Below, piece after piece: positions 60,127-64,000 of a stretch of 64,000 bases of DNA. Each line of letters starts with the position of its first letter. Positions within the stretch are counted from its first letter, which is position 1. The translations under genes and the position numbers were made by a program. Location of the stretch: contig JAWKVC010000017.1 in NCBI GenBank assembly GCA_041398245.1, positions 3,028-67,027 on the forward strand, written 5' to 3'. The notes below the pieces were generated by a model. The model ran no database searches. It worked only from the letters and a program-made list of their open reading frames with translations, and had not been told where the DNA came from. Source of the DNA: UBA7672 sp041398245 (GTDB lineage Bacteria > Pseudomonadota > Alphaproteobacteria > Caulobacterales > Hyphomonadaceae).

Positions 60127-60384
60127 CTATTGCTGCGCGGGGTCCGGTTGCGCGGGCGCCGGTTCCGGCATGTTTTCCGCCGCTTCACGCGCACTGTCGC
60201 TGATGCTGTCGGCTGCATCGCTGACGCTGTCGGCAACCTGTCCCAACGCTTCCTCGGCATTGCTGGGTCGGTTGTCAGCGCGGAGCATCATCCAGGCCAG
60301 CACAGCCACGGAAACAACCAGCGCGCCGATGGCGAAATACAGAAAACCGTTTCCGCCGCCCTCGCGGCGTTGCTCCTCGGCCAT
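60127..60384 (-). CDS. Small single-pass membrane protein, unknown function
   Basis: The 85-residue protein has a charged N-terminus (MAEEQRREGGGNG) and one membrane helix (FLYFAIGALVVSVAVLAWMM, about 14-33). It has an alanine/serine-rich amphipathic helix with heptad spacing (LGQVADSVSDAADSISDSAR), and ends in a Pro/Gln/Ala tail. The helical repeat resembles late-embryogenesis-abundant-like or YtxH-like small proteins. The ATG follows CGGGAG. It shares the minus strand with the lytic transglycosylase 71 bases upstream and may be co-transcribed. Confidence 0.72.
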   Translation of the reverse strand: MAEEQRREGGGNGFLYFAIGALVVSVAVLAWMMLRADNRPSNAEEALGQVADSVSDAADSISDSAREAAENMPEPAPAQPDPAQQ

Positions 60385-60455
60385 GACAATCTCCCGTTAT
60401 TGGCGGGGATCGAACGTGTCCGGAGGATATGGGTTCCTGTTCCCGTCAGGCGGCG

Positions 60456-61781
60456 TCAGCTGGCGCTTGCGGCCTCAACGACGGTCGTCAGCATCGCGAC
60501 GGTCGGGAAGCCGTCGGCGACCATCGCGCGATCCTTCTGGAATTTCTGCAGCGCGCCGCGCGTGCCGCGTCCGATGATCCCGTCGACCGCGCCTGCATTG
60601 TAGCCCAGCGTGTTCAGCGACTGCTGCAGGTCCTTCGCCTCCTGCTGCGTCAGCATCTGGATGTCATTTGGCCAAGGCCGCGACAGGTCGGGGCGTCCCG
60701 CCAGCCGGTCAGCCAGCAGGCCGACGGCCAGCGCATAGCTGTCGGCGTTGTTGTAGCGCTTGATGACGCTGAAATTGTCGAACAGCAGGAAGGCCGGGCC
60801 ATACGATCCCGCCGGCAGGAAGAGTTCCGCCTGCAGCGCTTCGGAATTGGCGAAGCTCTCCGCTGTCGCCGGCGTCAATCCGACCGCCTTCCACGCCGCG
60901 ACGGTCAGCTTGCGTCCATCGCCCATGCTGTAGTCGAAGCCGTCCGGGATGTGCGCTTCAACAGCCCAGGGCTGGCCCTTCCGCCAGCCATAAGCCGAGA
61001 GGTAATTCGCCGCCGAGGCCAGCGCATCGCCGGCATTGGTCCAGAGATCCTTCTTCCCGTCGCGGTCGAAGTCGCGGCCATACTGCAGCATGCTCGAGGG
61101 CATGAACTGCGTCTGCCCGATCGCGCCGGCCCACGAGGCCTTGCGGAACTGGTCGCGCGTCGCCGATCCGTCGTCGATCAGCTGCATGATCGCCAGCAGC
61201 TCGCCCTCGTTGAAATCCTTGCGGCGGCCGATGGCGGCCTGGCTGGCCAGCACACGCGGCGCATCCTCATTGCCGATGAACCCGCCGAAGCTGGATTCCA
61301 TCCCCCAGATCGCAGCCACGATCTCGCGCGGCGGCGCATAGGACGCCTCGATGCCATCGAACGTTTCGGAAAGCGCAGCCAGCTTCGCCTGACCGTTTGT
61401 GATGCGGGTGGGGGAGACGGCGCTTTTCGCATAGTCCCAGATCGGCTTCACGAACTCGGCCTGGTTGTCGAACGACTGGGCCTGCACGGTCGGCTCGACA
61501 GGAACCAGACCATCCAGAACAGACTGGATCGTATCGGTCCGGCGGCCTGTCGTGCTCGCCTTCATGGCGAACTGGTCGCGCCAGGCGTCAAAGTCGGTAT
61601 CGCCCGAGGTGGCGAAGGTCAGCGGCGCGTCCTGCGCATCGCCGGTCACCGGCGGGGGAGGCGGTGGCGCGGGGCTCTGCGGCGTCGGTCCGCCGCCAGC
61701 GATCTTGGTGGATTCGCACGCTGCTAGCGCGATGCCCATCGCGATGCCCGCAAGCGCCCACCGGAAGGATCGAGCCGACAT
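60456..61781 (-). CDS. MltB-type lytic murein transglycosylase with peptidoglycan-binding domain
   Basis: The 441-residue lipoprotein (GIAMGIALAAC) cleaves peptidoglycan between MurNAc and GlcNAc. The SLT_2 domain has the catalytic Glu in AAIWGMESSFGGFIGNEDAP, with QLIDDGSATRDQFRKASWAG, AIGQTQFMPSSMLQYGRDFD and GDALASAANYLSAYGW. The C-terminal PG_binding_1 domain has LQQSLNTLGYNAGAVDGIIG and GTRGALQKFQKDRAM. This is the standard MltB/Slt family layout in alphaproteobacteria. GGAGGG precedes the start. A CtrA-like half-site pair lies 86 bases upstream. Confidence 0.95.
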   Translation of the reverse strand: MSARSFRWALAGIAMGIALAACESTKIAGGGPTPQSPAPPPPPPVTGDAQDAPLTFATSGDTDFDAWRDQFAMKASTTGRRTDTIQSVLDGLVPVEPTVQAQSFDNQAEFVKPIWDYAKSAVSPTRITNGQAKLAALSETFDGIEASYAPPREIVAAIWGMESSFGGFIGNEDAPRVLASQAAIGRRKDFNEGELLAIMQLIDDGSATRDQFRKASWAGAIGQTQFMPSSMLQYGRDFDRDGKKDLWTNAGDALASAANYLSAYGWRKGQPWAVEAHIPDGFDYSMGDGRKLTVAAWKAVGLTPATAESFANSEALQAELFLPAGSYGPAFLLFDNFSVIKRYNNADSYALAVGLLADRLAGRPDLSRPWPNDIQMLTQQEAKDLQQSLNTLGYNAGAVDGIIGRGTRGALQKFQKDRAMVADGFPTVAMLTTVVEAASAS

Positions 61782-61866
61782 TGTAAACAGCCCTCCGCAA
61801 CCTGGAGCCTTATACCACGACAGACCGCGTCAATCTGGCCGTCTTTTCATGAATGACGCCCGAACG

Positions 61867-61881
61867 TTAAGGCCAATTTAC
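61867..61881 (-). promoter_or_regulatory. CtrA-like half-site pair between the MltB-type gene and rpmJ
   Basis: TTAA, seven bases, then TTAC (7/8 match to TTAA-N7-TTAA) lies 86 bases upstream of the transglycosylase start. Control by CtrA would fit a cell-cycle-timed wall enzyme, but the match may be chance. Confidence 0.3.
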
Positions 61882-61909
61882 GTCCGGAAACGCTCATCTT
61901 GCCGCCCGG

Positions 61910-61938
61910 TTGACACGTCTGCCTGCCTCCGTTACACG
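61910..61938 (+). promoter_or_regulatory. Probable sigma-70-type promoter of rpmJ
   Basis: TTGACA at 61910-61915 is a perfect -35 element; TTACAC or TACACG about 16-17 bases later fits an alphaproteobacterial -10. It lies 57 bases before the rpmJ start. Confidence 0.45.
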
Positions 61939-61994
61939 CCCCGCTCCCACAGATTTGGCCCGTAATTTAGATAATCCAGTCCGGCAGCCCGCCC

Positions 61995-62120
61995 ATGAAA
62001 GTCCGTTCTTCGCTGAAATCGCTCAAGGGCCGCCACCGCGACTGCAAGGTCGTTCGTCGCAAGGGTCGCGTTTACGTGATCAACAAGACGGACCCGCGCT
62101 TCAAGGCCAAGCAGGGCTGA
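61995..62120 (+). CDS. rpmJ: 50S ribosomal protein L36
   Basis: The 41-residue protein MKVRSSLKSLKGRHRDCKVV ending RVYVINKTDPRFKAKQG is L36 of the alphaproteobacterial type. It keeps one Cys and one His but not the full CCHC zinc ribbon, like the zinc-independent L36 variants. The ATG is preceded by a weak ribosome site. It is a single gene with its own promoter, not in a ribosomal operon. Confidence 0.95.
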   Translation: MKVRSSLKSLKGRHRDCKVVRRKGRVYVINKTDPRFKAKQG

Positions 62121-62214
62121 TTTCCACCCAGGTCAGGGTTCCCGCCGCCAGCGGCCGCGCGCTGCTGATTGCGCTCCCTTGCCCGCATCCGGGCCGCCAC
62201 GCATAGTGGCCGCC

Positions 62215-62856
62215 ATGTTCCGTACAGCTATCGCCGCAACTTGCCTGCTCGCGCTCCTCGCGGCGTGCGGCGATAAGACGTTTTCGCCCGGCACGGCCGG
62301 CGAGGGCGCAACCGGAGCGGCCCCGCGCGATCTCGCCCAGTCGGAAAAGCCGGTCGGCGATCCGCGCGAACTGCTCGAAAACCTCTCCCAGGACCTGCTC
62401 GACAAGCTCAAGGCGTCCGAGTCCGACGAAGAGGCGGCGATGCTGGAGGAGGAGATCTGGGACGCCTGGCTCGTCTCCGGCAGCGCCACGGTCGACACGC
62501 TGATGAAGCGCGGTCTCGAATACCAGTCCGAGGACGACATCGAAGGCGCGCGCGATGCGTTCGATCGCGCCATCGCGCTCAAGCCGGACTATGCCGAGGC
62601 GTGGAACCGCCGCGCGGTCCTCTTTTTCAAGGACGGCAAATATGACGAGGCGGTCGCCGATCTCGAATCCGCCATCAAGAACGAGCCGCGTCATTTCGGC
62701 GCCTGGATCGGTCTGGCAATGATCTTCGAGTCGATCGGCCGGCCCGAGGCGGCCCTGCGCGCCTACGAGAAGGCGCTGGAAATCCACCCGCACCTGCAGT
62801 CTGCGATCCAGGCCAAGCGCCGGCTCGACCGCGCGGTCAACGGCACGCCGCTCTAG
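62215..62856 (+). CDS. TPR-repeat lipoprotein
   Basis: The 213-residue protein begins at ATG 62215 with MFRTAIAATCLLALLAAC, a lipoprotein signal. An acidic helical linker (LLENLSQDLLDKLKASESDE) precedes three tetratricopeptide repeats (about 100-205): KRGLEYQSEDDIEGARDAFD, AWNRRAVLFFKDGKYDEAVA, AWIGLAMIFESIGRPEAALR. TPR proteins act as binding platforms; the partner is unknown. Alphaproteobacterial homologues with this layout are common next to ribosomal or DNA-structuring genes, but no function has been assigned. Confidence 0.82.
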   Translation: MFRTAIAATCLLALLAACGDKTFSPGTAGEGATGAAPRDLAQSEKPVGDPRELLENLSQDLLDKLKASESDEEAAMLEEEIWDAWLVSGSATVDTLMKRGLEYQSEDDIEGARDAFDRAIALKPDYAEAWNRRAVLFFKDGKYDEAVADLESAIKNEPRHFGAWIGLAMIFESIGRPEAALRAYEKALEIHPHLQSAIQAKRRLDRAVNGTPL

Positions 62857-62965
62857 CAACTCACAGCCCCATCAACAGGGAATCGCCGCCATCCGCGCGC
62901 GCGTCGTTGGATGTGGTCCGGCGCCCCGGTAGGGTGCCCCCCGCAGATTTCCCGGAGTGCAGGAT

Positions 62966-63229
62966 ATGGATGACGGCGCAGCGGCGGCCACACTTACGCA
63001 GGCCGCCAAGGACAAGCTGAAACAGGTCGTCTCCAAGATCGAGCGCCTGGAAGAGGAAAAGAAGGAAGTGGGCGGCCAGATCAAGGACGTCTACGCCGAA
63101 GCCAAGTCGATGGGCTACGACACCAAGGCGCTGCGCCAGGTGATCCGTCTGCGCAAGATGGACCGGCAGGAGCGCGAGGAGGCCGAAGCCATCCTCGACA
63201 CCTATCTGATGGCGCTCGGCGAGATCTGA
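62966..63229 (+). CDS. gapR: Nucleoid-associated protein GapR (DUF2312)
   Basis: The 87-residue DUF2312 protein matches GapR of Caulobacter: LKQVVSKIERLEEEKKEVGG, QIKDVYAEAKSMGYDTKALR, QVIRLRKMDRQEREEAEAIL and a final ALGEI. GapR binds overtwisted AT-rich DNA ahead of replication forks and helps topoisomerases. The start at ATG 62966 has GGAG nine bases upstream; a GTG at 62957 is less likely. The first helices are a dimeric coiled coil and basic residues line the DNA channel. It stands alone. Confidence 0.94.
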   Translation: MDDGAAAATLTQAAKDKLKQVVSKIERLEEEKKEVGGQIKDVYAEAKSMGYDTKALRQVIRLRKMDRQEREEAEAILDTYLMALGEI

Positions 63230-63250
63230 AGCGCCGCGCCCGCCGAACCA

Positions 63251-63368
63251 GATCCCCACCTGTCCGCCCCGTAAACGGGGAGGGACCTTGCTGTACGAAC
63301 TTACCCAACATCGAAGGACGGTGGCGCATCCGGGTCCCTCCCCGTTTACGGGGAGGACAGGTGGGGAC
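63251..63368. repeat. REPIN-like long inverted repeat
   Basis: Two arms of about 36-37 bases face each other: 63251-63287 and 63333-63368. They are near-perfect reverse complements around a 45-base spacer. Each arm contains the small palindrome CCCCGTAAACGGGG (or its complement) flanked by CCACCTGTC and AGGGACC. Such paired repetitive extragenic palindromes are dispersed in many alphaproteobacterial genomes. Copy number cannot be judged from one window. No coding frame is disrupted; it sits between gapR and bfd. Confidence 0.85.
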
Positions 63369-63427
63369 CTCTCTCGGCAGACCCGGCCTGCGACACCCCG
63401 CCCGGCCCGGCGCCTGCACAGGGCGAT

Positions 63428-63463
63428 TGACAATCAATCGCAACTAGTTGCAAATCACTCGCA
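63428..63463 (+). promoter_or_regulatory. Two Fur-like 7-1-7 boxes, 21 bases apart, at the bfd start
   Basis: TGCAAATCACTCGCA (63449-63463) is a 7-1-7 inverted repeat, TGC-A-A-A-T / C / A-C-T-C-G-C-A, the layout of Fur boxes. A second, weaker TGACAATCAATCGCA (63428-63442) lies exactly 21 bases upstream, two helical turns. Between them GCAACTAGTTGC (63440-63451) is palindromic. The proximal box overlaps the bfd ATG. Iron-dependent repression by Fur is the natural reading for bfd-bfr, though no binding data exist here. Confidence 0.55.
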
Positions 63464-63669
63464 TGATCGTTTGTGTCTGCCGCGGCCTGAATACCTCCAA
63501 GGTGAACGACGCCATTGCGGCGGGCGCGCGCTCCCCTGCGCAGGTCCACCGCCACCACGAAACGACGATAAACTGCGGAAAATGCTGCGAAACTGTCTGC
63601 GGGATGATCCGCGAGCAGGACGTGCTGTGCGGCCGCGCCGATACGCACCAGCTGATCGCCGCCGAGTAG
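63463..63669 (+). CDS. bfd: Bacterioferritin-associated ferredoxin
   Basis: Bfd carries one [2Fe-2S] cluster and helps release iron from bacterioferritin by electron transfer. The 68-residue protein has CVCRG near the N-terminus and CGKCCETVC near residue 40, the four cluster cysteines of the family, plus the basic SPAQVHRHHE loop. The ATG at 63463 lacks an obvious ribosome site, so a leaderless or weakly translated start is possible. Two Fur-like boxes overlap the start region. bfr follows 182 bases downstream. Confidence 0.92.
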   Translation: MIVCVCRGLNTSKVNDAIAAGARSPAQVHRHHETTINCGKCCETVCGMIREQDVLCGRADTHQLIAAE

Positions 63670-63728
63670 GTCCAATCGTAAGCCTGCGAACGCAACGTCT
63701 TTGCATTCTCAGAAAAACCCAATAAAAA

Positions 63729-63770
63729 CAAGTTGCAAAACTTGGTGACTCGGGCTCTTTGGGCCGAGTC
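63729..63770. promoter_or_regulatory. Palindrome and hairpin between bfd and bfr
   Basis: CAAGTT-GCAA-AACTTG (63729-63744) is a perfect inverted repeat, directly followed by a hairpin GACTCGG/CCGAGTC (63747-63753 and 63764-63770). They could be an operator and an attenuator or RNA-stability element for bfr. There is no T-run that would make the hairpin a terminator. Confidence 0.4.
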
Positions 63771-63851
63771 GCGCGTTGAGTCTGTGCCGGCCGCCCTCCC
63801 CGATGGAATCGGCCGCCAGAAGCCCAAGCCAGAGCCCAAGGGAGTCCGCCC

Positions 63852-64000
63852 ATGAAAGGCGATGCCAAGGTCATCGAGTTCCTGAACAAGGCGCTCAAGA
63901 ACGAGCTGACGGCCATCAACCAGTACTTCCTGCATTCGCGCATGCTGAAGGACTGGGGCGTCTCCGAGCTCGCCCACAAGGAGTACAAGGAATCCATCGA
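63852..64000 (+). CDS. bfr: Bacterioferritin (partial, cut by window edge)
   Basis: Only the first 49 residues are present. MKGDAKVIEFLNKALKNELT followed by INQYFLHSRMLKDWG is the bacterioferritin N-terminus, with the ferroxidase-centre Glu 18 and the first-helix Tyr intact. Bacterioferritin stores iron in a 24-mer with heme at subunit interfaces. Preceded by bfd, its usual partner. The heme-ligand Met (normally near 52) lies just beyond the edge. Confidence 0.95.
   Translation, partial: MKGDAKVIEFLNKALKNELTAINQYFLHSRMLKDWGVSELAHKEYKESI

Noticed and set aside
1..64000. tRNA, rRNA, CRISPR arrays and insertion sequences
   Set aside because: Intergenic gaps were read for T-loop, cloverleaf and repeat patterns and for transposase motifs; none was found.

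Overview
The window is GC-rich (roughly 64% by eye) chromosomal DNA from an alphaproteobacterium. It is most likely in or near the Caulobacterales, with a Hyphomonadaceae-like member as best guess. The evidence is a GapR (DUF2312) gene, COQ9 beside rpsU, a Mic60/mitofilin-like gene in a hemC-hemD operon, divergent hemC/tsaD, many short lipoproteins, a large TonB-dependent receptor, two hybrid histidine kinases and CtrA-like half-site pairs. No insertion sequence, tRNA, rRNA or CRISPR array was seen. Taxonomy is an inference from gene content; no search was run.

Layout. 0-5.9 kb: a partial methyltransferase-like lipoprotein, the operon hemC-hemD-Mic60-like, divergent tsaD, and a two-gene unit of a heme-binding Tll0287-like lipoprotein plus a MliC/chagasin-like inhibitor lipoprotein. 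6-11.4 kb: small membrane proteins, an anchored trypsin-like protease overlapping pyrF, a hybrid histidine kinase, and a small ClpX-zinc-finger/HTH protein whose promoter carries three matching palindromes. 11.5-20 kb: PQQ alcohol dehydrogenase with cytochrome c, DUF2167 protein, quinone oxidoreductase, epoxide-hydrolase-like lipoprotein and a SpoU methyltransferase. 20-23.6 kb: NtrC-type sigma-54 activator, rpsU (which appears to start with ATA), COQ9 and a receiver protein lacking its phospho-aspartate. 23.8-29.3 kb: DUF3089 hydrolase, two tandem 3D-domain (MltA-like) proteins, a GFA-type zinc protein and a second hybrid kinase. 29.3-39.8 kb: TonB receptor, leuC, three flavin enzymes, dgkA, an orphan tail fibre with an S74 chaperone domain, and a formyltransferase. 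39.9-44 kb: small lipoproteins, adenine deaminase, thioesterase and NTF2-like protein. 44-51.7 kb: galU, glmS and glmM (UDP-sugar supply), thiolase, metallo-beta-lactamase-fold lipoprotein, and a probable 6S RNA just before fthC. 51.8-62.9 kb: S8 protease with autotransporter-like tail, orphan opgH, S9 peptidase, MFS transporter, MltB-type transglycosylase, rpmJ and a TPR lipoprotein. 62.9-64 kb: gapR, a REPIN-like inverted repeat, then bfd-bfr behind two Fur-like 7-1-7 boxes.

Themes. Envelope building and remodelling dominate (glmS/glmM/galU, opgH, dgkA, 3D-domain and MltB enzymes, protease inhibitor, secreted proteases). Heme and iron handling form a second theme (hemC/hemD, Mic60-like, Tll0287-like, bfd/bfr). 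Signal transduction includes two hybrid kinases of the same design and a degenerate receiver that resembles their receivers. The observations I would check first are the self-contained zinc-finger/HTH autoregulatory module near 11.3 kb, the ATA start of rpsU, the two-domain inhibitor lipoprotein, the 6S RNA candidate and the orphan GTA/phage-like tail fibre.
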